Of a stretch of DNA of 64,000 nucleotides, positions 1 to 11,200 are shown piece after piece. Source of the stretch: Siderastrea radians (taxonomy: Eukaryota > Cnidaria > Anthozoa > Scleractinia > Rhizangiidae); assembly GCA_964017195.1 (NCBI GenBank), contig OZ024891.1, forward strand, positions 4,769,494 to 4,833,493, given 5' to 3'. A program made the translations under genes and the position numbers. The notes below the pieces were generated by a model. It was not told where the DNA came from, did not search any database, and saw only the letters and a list, made by a program, of their open reading frames with translations. Within the stretch, counting starts at the first letter, position 1, and each line of letters opens with the position of its first letter.

Positions 1-186
1 CAGTGTCACCGTGTAACATGTACTGTATTCTGCAACTTGTATCGCAAAGCTCTTTCCTGCTGTATTTTGTAAGTTGCAGGAAAAAATTTTCGTGTAACAG
101 CGCTCTGAGAATCTTTCCCCGGAGTTAAGATATCGAATCAATGTTGGCCATAAAGTTATTCGTATCCCTTTTTCTATAATTTACAG

Positions 187-3100
187 GACATAACCGTATC
201 TCCGAAGATATTTGACGAAATCAAAGAGATTGAGAAGGAAAAAGGCGTTACCATCATAACTGGAGGAATAGGAGGTTACAAGAGACCAAAGGTATGTTAG
301 GCCCTTTGTCTGGCCCCGCTTGCCCCTTGCTTTTCTTGCTGTTGTTTCAGTGTACCAATCAGCTTAACTAAATACAGTCCCCTTCCATGAGGGATCCTGG
401 CAAAGAATAAAATTTTTCGTTCCAAACATGAAGTCCTCGCCGGTTAAACCCATTAGACCAAAAATTAACCGTTGACTGTAAAATCACCTTATTTGTCGGT
501 CGAGAGTTAAATTGCACAATTTGACGCTTAATGCTTTACTTGACTTTGGTAGTTGACGGTGAGAAATCCAGTTTATCTGAAAGCCCGAGTACCCTTTGCC
601 GAAACTCCCGAAAACTTACCGGGCCCTAAAAGTATCTTGTGTGCGCAATATTCTTCATCAATTGATTTAAAAAGAAACGGATTTGAAAAGCACTCTTTGG
701 AGTCGGGTAGGTTATCGGGAGTTTCGAGAAGCGAGCTCCATGGTTGTTACCAGTTAAGTGAAAAATAAGTTAGTTTCTACTAGATAGCTTTTCAAATGAG
801 TGCTGTAAAACCAAAACCAAAGTAATTACCCCAGCCAATCACAACAAACACAAATTACCTAATGAACCAATCAGAAATCGAAGCGAATACAGGTAACCGC
901 TCCAAGCGCGGGAAAACGCGTGCGAGCAAGTCGCCATTGGTTTGAGTTTACTACTGATTGGTCGAGAAAGTGGCGCGAGATTTTTTAACCAATCAGAGAG
1001 CGAAGTAAAGCAAAACCAAAGCAAAACGCCAGTTGTTTTCTACACTCAATTGAAAATGCTCTGAACTATGGTGCTGCGTTGGTTGAGAAGTGAAACAATT
1101 CAATTTGATCTCAACTAAGTTGATATAAGGTTTATTACCCATCGTATAGAGATTCAGAAGCTGACGTCACGAGCGCGCCTCTTAACCTTACATTGGTTCA
1201 GTTCCATAACATCAAATTTAAGCGTTTAACTTTGGAAAAAGAATACTATAAGAATTGCAACATATTCCTTAAGTCAGGAATTAATAGCCACTATAGATTA
1301 CTAACTAAATCTTGAATTTCGTGTGACAGTAAGAACATGTTTTCAGATATTACAAAGCGTCTTATAAAGTGATATCGAAAGAATATTATGTTTTCTCCTT
1401 CTTCCGGCATACGTCCAATCTAATGTACCTTAATTAACTAATCCCGAACGCGTGGAGATAACATAGTAATTCTGAACCGCAAGGAAGTAAAGACAACAAC
1501 TACATTTCGAAATATTAAAAGACATTTAGGGAGTGGAAGGGATTGGTGAACTGAGCAAAAGTTACAGCGTTTCTTAATCATGCAAAAACTATAAGCTGTC
1601 CAGAAAGAAAAAATATTTATTACGGTATAGTTGATGGCGCCCGCCATGTGGGCGCATCCCACACTGACATAGCGTTCTTAAAACTAGGCAAGAAATAGAA
1701 AAGATTTGCCTTCAATATCATTAGTTTTCACTTCCGAACTTCTAAGATATTGCTTTAATTGTGATATAAACTTATTCACAATTAGCGTGAAAATACTGGT
1801 TTAATGATGTTTCACTGAAATGCATAAAAAGTCCACAAGAATTCACATTTTACTTGACTTTATATGTAAACCAAACAAATCAGTGTACGACTTGAAATCT
1901 GGCATAAATGTTGATGTAGTGTCAAGCAGAACTGTCTTAAATTTCACGTTTTTTTCTTAAGTAGTATCTCGATATAACCAGAAGTTGTTCTTTGTTAGTA
2001 ACAAAACTCAGCCACCGTTTAAAGGTTGTCTTGCTAATCTGTGTATTTAGTCCTGACGCAGAGCTAGGAACGAAAATGGAAAGGTTGACGCATTCAGAAT
2101 CTATAACAAGAACCACCTTTACTTCAGTAACATGCAGTGGTGTTACGTAATTCGCGATATCGGCTGGATGCAGGTTTAGAAAGAGTACTTAAAATAGATG
2201 GAACGCTTGCGCAAGAATTCAGTGACGTGTAGGGCGATGGAAGGGGTCGTTTACTGTTGGTGTTGCTCGTGTAAAGTGATGCAGGAACAGTGGAGCCAAA
2301 CAGTTATAAACTCGGCATTATATTTGACTTTAAAAATGTGGAGACGATTAGCTAATACTGTCCATATTGCCTCATAAGTAATATTCTATGAGAAACTTTG
2401 AAATCTCCTCTTTCTTCTTTCCTTTAGTTCAAGTACTTCTCTGAAAAAGCCTTAGATATAACAGATTGTTCGAAAGCATGGTATTAACAGAGAATGAGCG
2501 CTGACTTATCGAAAGAGCAAGGCTATAGCTAATTGCTTTTCGAGATTGGTTTAACGCCCTTAGTTGAAAGCGTTTCTGAATTGCTATTTAAATACACGAG
2601 AATGCTATTTTTGTTTAACGTGACGTCACAAGAATAGGGCCTCTTTAAATCTGAAAAACAAGACAAAAGTAGCTCTACATTTACCATAGATGACGCTTTC
2701 GTCGTTAGTGATCGTAGAAGTACATGCACAACGTTTAAGTGTCGTACATGAACCTTTGAGTTGGAGATGGGGGTGGCTGCATTCGTAGTTCAGTGGTTGG
2801 AAAATTTGGTGTTCAGAGGGTGTCATGAATTCGACCGTCGTGGACTCAAATTTTGTCTTTGTCCCTTACTTGCCGTGACATGTGTTGTTGTTGCTGTTGT
2901 TGTTATTGTTGTTGTTGTTGTATTCAATAGTGTTTTGTTGTCTTTCAGGAAATGCCGCCTGGTATGCGTATACTACTCAGTTTCATTCAAGACAACCGAC
3001 TTCGCCTGGTTGACTGGTTTAACCAGTTCGACAAAGACCACAGTGGCGGGATATCCCGCGAGGAATTTAAAACGGGACTGAAAGAGACTGGCCTAGTGAT

Positions 3101-3994
3101 GACCCAGGTAGACTGAAAAACGTTGGTTTACAATAGTTTTTCTTTTGGCTTTTTCAGTCTTGTTTTGTTATCTTAGCTCAGTGTTTTATCTTGCGTTAAT
3201 CTTCTTACTTTTACTACAGCGACAATTGGATCGATTAATAGATTTTATAGACATCAATGACGATGGAGAAATCCAGTACAGGTAATGAATTACTTTACTT
3301 TTTGTGTGAAATGGTTTTAAAATGACTATCGTGAAACAAATGAACCCAAACTAAATCTGGCCAATCACAATGCAAATAAGGCAGTGAACCAATCATAACT
3401 CGAAACAAAAAACTGCAACCGGTGCCAAAGGCGGGAAAATATGCAACCAGTGCCAAGTGCGGGAAAATATGCAGCTAGTGGTAAGCGCAGGAAAACGTGC
3501 GAAAGCCAAGTCACTGTAAGTCTTGGTTTTGCTCTTGATTAGTCAAAAAGATTTGCTCTTGTTGGTAAATCTTGACACGAGTTTTTTCATTTTTCTTTGT
3601 TGTCAGTATGTTGTTGTTGTTGTTGTTGTTGTTGCTACTTTTGTTTTGTTTTTAACAATTACGAGCCTCGGCAAACACAACCTCAAACCAAATGCTTAAT
3701 TTTCAACTGTCACTAGAAACAAGCGCTATATTTTGTCACCACGTTGTTAGTTCGAATGTTTGAGAAGGTCATAAAAAGTGTGGGAAAAACCGCACAATTA
3801 TGACAAAATATGCATGGTTTTTGAGCTCAAAACCTCATTGTCTTGCTTTCTGTTGCAGTGAACTTTTACGCGGACGTGAGGTCACCATCCAAGAAATTCG
3901 CCAAGAGAAGAAAATCGAAGAAAGGCAGAGAAAGTTTGACGAGGAACGCATGCGTCTGCCTAAACTAGAAGGATACGATTACGACCTGATGTAA
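187..3994 (+). CDS. EF-hand calcium-binding protein, 3' part of a multi-exon gene (LRRC74-like?)
   Basis: Four coding exons join in frame: 187-291, 2949-3107, 3220-3281 and 3859-3994, each with AG/GT borders. They give about 154 C-terminal residues. The 2949 exon holds one EF-hand loop (DKDHSGGISREEF). The 3220 exon holds a second (DINDDGEIQYSEL) completed by the last exon. A charged helical tail rich in E, K and R follows and ends in YDYDLM. Both loops have acidic residues at positions 1, 3 and 12 or a close equivalent, so Ca2+ binding is plausible. Paired EF-hands with the approach sequence MPPGMRILLSFIQDNRLRLVDWF resemble, from memory, invertebrate LRRC74-type proteins with leucine-rich repeats upstream. 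No LRR lies in the window, so that name is an inference. The 5' exons lie before position 1. Confidence 0.75.
806..1030. repeat. CCAATCA-rich dispersed repeat, copy 1
   Basis: This intronic segment shares an ordered series of words with 3345-3580: a CCAATCACA start, AACCAATCA with AACTCGAA-like sequence, GCGGGAAAA with a GTGCGA/CAAGTC word, and a GATTGGT or AGTCAAAAAG end. It lies in the large intron of the EF-hand gene. The two copies are diverged and no terminal inverted repeat is obvious. It is probably an old non-autonomous element. Confidence 0.55.
2774..2930 (+). mobile_element. tRNA-derived SINE-like insertion with (TTG)n tail
   Basis: A-box-like TAGTTCAGTGG (2786) and B-box-like GAATTCGACCG (2827) are spaced as in a tRNA-type pol III promoter. 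A GGACTCAAATTTT word and a T-rich TTG/TTA microsatellite tail to about 2930 follow. The tail stops just before the splice acceptor of the exon at 2949. The head cannot fold into a normal tRNA. It resembles the better preserved head at 15525. Confidence 0.5.
3345..3580. repeat. CCAATCA-rich dispersed repeat, copy 2
   Basis: Second diverged copy of the repeat at 806-1030, in the last intron of the EF-hand gene. It has an internal triplication of a roughly 33-base unit containing GTGCCAA(A/G)GGCGGGAAAA-like words between 3418 and 3500. A (TTG)n run follows at about 3600-3640. Confidence 0.5.
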
Positions 3995-4630
3995 TGAGAG
4001 GAGACTAGGAATGAACCTCCGTATGTACACGAAAGGACTGGTTCGGGAAACAAACTGCACAAGTCAAGGAAATGAATTCGTGTTAAGACATCCTGAAGTT
4101 GGATAAAGCCTCTTAGCAAGGATTTGAAATGATGGGCAAACACGAACTCCATTTCCCAACTCCATTGCCGTCATCACTGTCGTCAGAATTATCATATAAC
4201 TTAAACTTGAACTTCTAGCATTCATGTATATAGTTTGCATGTACTAAAAGTGGAGCATTCTTTGTACAACTGTGTTCGTGGGCTCGCTTTTCTGGCTGTT
4301 CTTTATTGTATGAAGTTGGTATATTTAAGGTCTGACAATGGCAAATAGTCTATTTACTCTTAACGTTACATTTCGGTTCTTAAAATGTATAGTTTTTTTC
4401 AAATGTAGTTATTTGTTGAGTGTACATTTTTATTGTTGATACTATTTTTGTAGCCTTAATTTATCACAGATGTAATATACTTTTATTATCATATGCATGA
4501 GACAGGCAAAACTGATAGGTTATTTATTCCAGAAAAGGCCTCCAAAAAAACCCTTTTTAGTCTAAATTGTTGACGAGATTATGTGGTCGTTTTGTAGCAT
4601 GATTTTACCATTGAAGGAAGAGAAAAGAAA

Positions 4631-4636
4631 AATAAA
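4631..4636 (+). terminator. Candidate polyadenylation signal of the EF-hand gene
   Basis: AATAAA about 640 bases after the stop codon at 3994. It is the last such hexamer before the repeat-rich DNA at 4680. No transcript evidence is available. Confidence 0.35.
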
Positions 4637-4716
4637 ACAGTCGTGCAGCGGAGTTGCTCATTTTCTTCTTTGTGAAATTATGAATATATGAAATTCATAT
4701 ATTTGAACTGCGGAAT

Positions 4717-4784
4717 GAAGAAATAAATGTAAAGAAGATCCTCGCAGTTATAACTGCGAAGATCTTCTTTACATTTATTTCTTC
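4717..4784. repeat. Near-perfect 68-bp palindrome
   Basis: Two 34-bp arms are complementary with one mismatch, and the centre falls at 4750/4751 in CGCAGTTATAACTGCG. The outer 24 bp of each arm are perfect (4717-4740 against 4761-4784). ATATATGAAATTCATATAT, itself palindromic, lies just upstream, and a similar word recurs at 44752. It is probably a small foldback or MITE relic just past the 3' end of the EF-hand gene. Confidence 0.85.
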
Positions 4785-4879
4785 TTTGTGTTTGTTTTTA
4801 TTCTTTTTCACTCTGTTATTTATTAGTACTTCGACGCCGACAGAAAAACCTGCCACATGGTACGGACAGTTTATCCTGC

Positions 4880-5215
4880 CCTCTTCAACTCTTGAGTAGT
4901 TTGTAAAAAAATTAAAGAGTCACCATTCAAACGAAAACTGAGCAGTAAAGAGCAGTACTTTCCTGTAGTTCTATTTATGATGTTCTATAGAAATTGATTC
5001 TAACTTTTGAGTCCTTTGATGAAATCCTAAAGTGTGACCACTCAAGTGAAAGCTACTGAGCAGTACTTTCCTGTAGTTTGTTGTCGTGTAGCTTGCTTAT
5101 GTTTGTTGTTGTACAAGGTGGTTCTAGCTTTTGAGTCTGCGGACGACGTCCTACAGTCTAACCATTCAAGTAAAAGCTATTGGCGATATTTCCCTCTAAC
5201 GCTACTCAAGTTTTT
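4880..5215 (+). repeat. Tandem array of a ~100-125 bp monomer, array 1
   Basis: About three monomers carry the ordered words GTACAAGGTGGTTCTA, CTTTTGAGTC, GATGAAATCCTAAAGTGTGA, CATTCAAGTGAAAGCTA and GAGCAGTACTTTCCTGT. The CTTTTGAGTC blocks at about 5003 and 5128 are about 125 bp apart. The same monomer occurs at 33985, 40780, 52555 and, singly, 17030. Confidence 0.8.
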
Positions 5216-5219
5216 CTAA

Positions 5220-7809
5220 GTGGAAAATTGACTTCAACATTTAACACTTAGTACCTGAAAATTCTGATACGGCAACAAGGGAAATTAAAAAGCAGATATG
5301 GTCCCCAGTTTGTCGCTCTAATGAAAGGGTTAAGAAGACAGTGTTTTACAGAGAAACGTTTTAATTTTAAATGTTGACGTGCGAGTAAAGAGTTACTTTC
5401 TTTAAGTTGGAGATGTGGGGTGGGCAGCATTTGGAAATCAGAGCTAAATACAAGCGAATCTAGAGACGCTTCAATACCTAATTTGCCCTGCCCATGTGTT
5501 TTGACGCATGTCTCTATGCGGGGGGCCAAGAGAGAAATGATTTCCCGTCTTTTCTGTCTCGTTGCGTTCGTCATTTCCGGCGAGAGGTTTAATCGGTGGC
5601 TGTAACCTTCGTGGATAACGTGAAGAAATAACTTACCTTAGCAACCACAAGCTGAGTAAATTATAATCAAGTATTTCTAGTTGCCCTCCAACGCGTGGGG
5701 CGCTGCTGACTGAAGCGCCAACGGGAAGTTGAAAATTTTCAACCTTTCTTCTTTATTTACACATGCCGTAGCTGTAATGAAACTAGGCTGTAAGCCAATA
5801 ACAGAGGTGCCGCAATTTGTCTTAGAAACCACCGCAAACTTTCGGCATAATCTTGTTTTACATTCAAGCACTCCAACACAGTCGAAGCGACTGAACCACA
5901 CAAAAAGTGTTGTGGTTGTCCATGGAGAGTCAAAAACTGCTGACAAAGAGATAACAAAGGAGTTTGTTGGGCTTTGTATAAACCACTGCGTCTTAGCTGT
6001 AAATTGCGTCAAATGATGTGGTGATATTGGAGTTTTGTTCACTGTGTGTTTCAGGAAACTCAAACCACCCAGGGAGAAAAATACCTTCTTCTATATTTGA
6101 TGTGCTCTAAACAGACCTTACTCTACATCTATGCTTCATTTTTGATGTTTTTCTATGTAACCGTATTCCCGCATTCTTGTAAAGTATTGTGATGACGTTG
6201 CAAGTTGACCAGATCCAGTCTCTCTGGCTTGTTGCTCGATGGGCGGTAAACCGGTTCCTTCTGTGAGTACCGGAGAACGAATGACGTAAAACAAAAGAAA
6301 CAAAAGACAGAAAACAATTCAACTCCAAAATAGAAGCAAATTACAATGTCTTACAAACAAAAGAAGGACAATGTGCTCCGGTACCTGAAGAAAGACCCGG
6401 TAAACCGGTCACCAAGAAAAGCCGAATTTTCAAACTTTCAACAGTACCATACAAAAAAACATTCGCAGAAGTGTTGAGAAAACAAGAACAATTATTTAGC
6501 GAAACAAATTTGGAGTTTAGTGCACTTGAACAAGAGAGGATTCTGTTTGAAGCTAACATATCGCTCCCTTGGGTACCATTAGCCGGTCGCGTGACTCTGT
6601 CATAGTCATGATTTAGCATGCAGAGCAATATTCCCTCTCTTTGAACTTTTTGGCCTTTTGATGGGATTTTTTCCCCTGAAGTTAATCCTCTTTCTTTCGA
6701 TCTACCGTATTCATTTTCAATTACTGCAAACCAGGAACGTCTTAATTTTATGCGCTCATTACACACCCCCTCAATAACTTCAAAAAGTTACGCGCTAATG
6801 AGGGATCTTTTTCTGTGGACTAGGTAACGCGATTTTTACTTTGCCGTGGATCTGTATATTTTAAATCACTTGAGATCAGAAGGAAGCTAATTGACGTACT
6901 TCGCTCACGTCATGAGATTGCCGCACGCAAAGAAGCGCACAAGAAAAGCTTATTGGAGCGCACCGTAACACAATCGCAAACTCTCTAGCCATTATGACTC
7001 AGCAATACACAGCTCCATTTAGGGAACACCTTGTAGCACTCAAGAATTTTGGTCCGCGGGCCCATAATTCCAGTCAGAGGACTCCTTAGTTTTGACTTGC
7101 TGGAGGCCCATTTTTTCTGGCCGCGGATAACACGGGCTCTGCTGTACTTTTTTTGCTCCGCGAATATGAGAGCGGCTGTTGCGTTACTTTTTCAGTCATT
7201 GCCCATTTGTCGACTAACGAACGTTTACTACAGAAGAAAAAATATTAAAGCGAGAACAAATTGAAATATAGAATAGCCCGTTTTGATATTCATTGTTTTG
7301 TTTTTGTTTTTTCCTTTCTCATTAAAAACGTGCCAAAATATCAAAGAGGGGACCCATATTTCCTTGTACAACGGGAAATTGATAGCCATGTGATAAGCCC
7401 GCATAATAATCCTCGGCCTAATCCTTGAGAAGGTTCAACAGTGCACGAGAGAAAATGTCAGATTTCACAAGTATTCTTTGTCGTTGTTAATACCCAGTTC
7501 CTTTCTAATACCATTTTCAAGCCCTCTTATGTTCTAATTTTCTTATGCAAAACAGATTGTGTGTTTACATAATTTGTCAATAAAACAGAACAAAGGTTGC
7601 GTGACGCTCTGGCATTTTGATTGGTTGACCGTGAATGACACCTACAACAACCGCAAAGCTGCGCGCTTCGAGGCCGTACATTATATGCACAAATATTGTT
7701 AATGGCTGAGTTCGAGAAGGAGAGCAAGCGTCTGTTTGGAGGTTTTTTTTCGTCGTCAGTGTAATATCCGAAAAGAGTCGCTAAAGAGACGAATGACATC
7801 TTCTACAAG
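5220..7809. other. Intergenic DNA between the EF-hand and SLC4 genes
   Basis: Open frames of 60-140 codons occur on both strands, but none shows a recognisable domain, signal peptide or consistent splice structure. I call no gene. A CCAAT box on the minus strand (ATTGGTTG) lies near 7620, about 190 bases before the first SLC4 ATG, and could belong to that promoter. No TATA box is convincing. Confidence 0.5.
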
Positions 7810-8219
7810 ATGATGTCCAGCGAATATCGGCCCAGAACGGTGAGTTGTTTATGCGATTTCCAACTGCGAATCGACCACAAGTGTTTATTTCGTCTTTCAT
7901 TCTTCATCAATTTGCTCTTTCCTGCGAGCGTAGCGCTTTTGATCTCTGATAAGAGAAGCTTAGTTAAGTTTTAACTAGTCTTGGTATATATTTTAAAGCA
8001 TCAAAAGAGATCGTCTTTAGTCCAAAAACCAAGAAAAGTGCTTTAAATCCCATATTTCGTAACGCTTGTAGATTATCGCGGATTGTTCTCTTTGAAACCG
8101 GTGACAGATGTTTATTTCAGACTGTTCTGTGTAGGGCTCAAGAATTGGCGGGGATGTAGCCATCGATCCACATATGCTGGATGTCTATCGTTCTCAAGTT
8201 GAAGATGTAGACATTCAAG
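7810..8219 (+). other. First N-terminal exon pair of the SLC4 gene (isoform A)
   Basis: Exons 7810-7839 ([10 protein letters not shown], phase 0 donor) and 8135-8219 (28 codons plus one base). The phase-1 donor joins exactly to the phase-1 acceptor at 10369 and restores [12 protein letters not shown]. The tandem ATG at 7810 and 7813 is taken as the start. An upstream AG at 8120 would bring an in-frame stop, which favours the GTGTAG acceptor at 8134. Confidence 0.75.
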
Positions 8220-11200
8220 GTAACTTTAATAGTGACCTTTGTAATAAAAATTATAAGAAATATTTCAAAACCATTTTTATCTCAAAATATTGACATAATT
8301 GCTTGTAAACTTGCATGGTAATTTTACGTGTTTTCCAAGTGTCCACCGTCACTCGAAAGCCCGTATTTTGGAATATTCTTATTCAAAAGCCGCAGCGAAT
8401 ATACATGATTGTTTTTGTTTTGCAATACCCCAATAAAAAGTCAGTACGATAGCAAATTAACATAGGAAAAAACTATCGATATTGGCATTTTGAATTCGAA
8501 AACAAGAAGAAATGACGTCCCAGGTAGATTTCATTGTCTTTCTTTGCATGTCATTTCATTTTCTTCGAGTTGACCGTCGCCACTTTTAATAACCGAGGCT
8601 GGAAGATTAATGCGATATTGATAGTTCTTTAACCATCAATCGAAAGACACGATTTTATTCCAGAGCAGTTTCAAAGCTTTTTTGAATATCACCTTTTTCA
8701 GGAACATTCATAAAGCATCTTGAACAACTTACGTAAAGTTTTAAAAACATACATTCCGCTTAGACCGTGTGGAATTCAAAGGAAGGGTTGAGCACTGGAT
8801 TGGGTTGGGGTGATATTGACAAGGAGCTCAAGAGTACATATGTTTGCCGGCTACTGAAGAGATAATATATTGCACTTGAAGACCTGTTACGTTAGTTTTT
8901 CGTGATCTTTAATATTAAACTGTCAAAATTCCGAGACCAAAGTTTACTTTAAAGCCGTATCTATATACGGCTAACACAGAGCTTTTGTGCAACAATTTGA
9001 GCTAATTAAAACTTGTCTCGAGACTTTTAATTTTGCAAACAGATTTATTAAACGTTTCGATTAGTCCCTTCTTTTTTCTTGAAATAGATTTTTTGTTGAA
9101 TTTATAAGTAACCATTTTTTACCAGGCGAGAAGCGAGAAGTCCTCGAAGGGACTTTTGACGTCTAATATATGCCATTTTATATATGCGCACTAAGGACTA
9201 CTTTTTTCCAATTATTCTTCGTTCTATTTTTGTTTGATCGACGGGAAAACGAATGAAAGTTACGATGACTGACATTCTTTAATACAGCGTTATCATAAGA
9301 AAAAGCTTTGAAGAAAGATTTTCGAAAAAAGTGAAAATTTTTTGTTGATTTCAAGCTTTAACAAAATAAATTAAATATCACAAAAAATGTTGTCGTTGAG
9401 TCCTTAATTGTCTCAAATATAAATAAACTAGATTATAATGAGTAATGGTATACAACAAAGCTCGTATTGGAAAAAATATCTGGAGACGTTTCAGCGATAA
9501 TTTAACGTTTGATGAAATTTCAAGGTCAAGCTGCGAACAGCTCGAGCAACGTGCGTGACAATTTTCCTAAGAATAAACTAATTGCGTGGTTTTTAGCTGT
9601 CTAAGCCCGGTTTTTTTCACATTGTATTCTTTAGTAAGTAAACGCTTTTTATAGTCAACGAAGCGTACATACGTACTTATATAATATGCGAGAATGTTGA
9701 ATTGTGCGGGGTCGAAGGTAGATCTGTTTTAGCACCTGTAAATATGGAGTCCAGCATATGATGAGCACGTGCGGTCTTTCCACAAAAGCAAAACAATTTG
9801 GCTTGAATTTTGGCTCAGTTGAATAAAGAAAGCGTGCATAACGTCATTGAATAAAAGCTTAATGCACATATAGCTTTTAGATGTAAAAATTCCGCCTTCA
9901 AACACCATAAAATCTCAAATTATTTGCGGGTACAAATTGGATATTCACTTGAAGTACAGACACCGAATATCTAAGTGCTCGTTCCAGACTTCCTGGGCTG
10001 CCATAAAAACTCGACTTACACGCAATCGAGGTTTCAAACAGCATTCGCGTGAAGACGATGCGATGGAGTTCCGTCAGCCGGTGAATATGAGGAAAAAAAT
10101 TCTGATCTCACACTCTGAGCGAAAAACAATAACTCTCCTTCTTTTTTCTAGAGCATGGATGAAATTCCAGGGCCTGTTGATAACAGGGTGCTGAGCTCAA
10201 ATGGGTACATTGGGGAACTCGACTATCAACGTACGCGTGAATAGAAAATAGAATTTTCGTTTTTCGCCGGCACGCGCGTTGTCTACAAGTTTTCTTTGAG
10301 AAACTGTAACTGTAGATCTTTTTCCGGTTTTGATTATTAAACTTGCTCATTTATTTTCTCTCTCCTAGATCATCGTCAAGTTTATGTAGGAGTCCATATT
10401 CCTCTTCGGCCGAGAAGACACCATGGAAAACATCACCATCATCGGCGAAGACACAGACCAAATTACGGGTCTGGATCTATCGATTTCAAATCCGAAGACG
10501 GAGGTTAGAATCTGCAATCTCTTATTGCTACCACAAATATATATTTACTTCGATATAAGATAGATTGTGTTTGTTTTTCATGGGCATTTCACTTCGTTTG
10601 TGGTTTAATAATAGTAGCGCATGGGATGAGTCAACAAGAGAGAAAATCTTTAGTAGCAAGGAGTGTTCAAATATAAATTGGCTCGCGCTTAGTTGCTTCT
10701 AAATATGACAGAATGTCTTAACTTAATGATTGTCGGAATAAACCCAACGAAAACTCACAAGTGTGATATAACAGTCTTTTTGCCGATCTCTCCGTCACGC
10801 GTTTGTTCATATCGTAGAACAGCTCTTGTCTAGCCTTTTATTACGAAACTGATAAATTTTATTGTGGTTTTAAATTAAGCTTACGTAACAGCGAACCATG
10901 CAAAAGTTGAAAGTTCTTATTTTGGTAAATAGCTGGTTTATAGATCGTGCTCTGTGCACTTCAGACCCATATTGTTAACTTTTTTGCTCGGAGAATATAT
11001 AGATCACATGGCCTGCGTCGACAAGCAAAGTTTGCCAACCACTTGAACTTTCAGTACTTGAGAATGTACAGCAATACAGGAAATTACGTCTGTTCCTGTT
11101 AAACTCTTCCCATATCTGTTCTATATATGAGCCACTGTCTCGAGTGATCTCACAACTGAGTATTTTAAAGTACAATTTAGGAGATCGAATACTGAAAATT

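Noticed and set aside
5677..6766. Overlapping 95-141 codon frames on both strands upstream of SLC4
   Set aside because: No domain, signal peptide or splice logic; the frames overlap each other on opposite strands and look like chance in intergenic DNA.
8121..8219. Splice acceptor at 8120 for the second SLC4 exon
   Set aside because: It leads to an in-frame stop after 12 codons. The GTGTAG acceptor at 8134 gives an open frame that fits the next exon.
10151..10230. Internal SLC4 exon following 8135-8219
   Set aside because: Both AG sites before it give an early stop after a phase-1 donor. It works only as a start exon.
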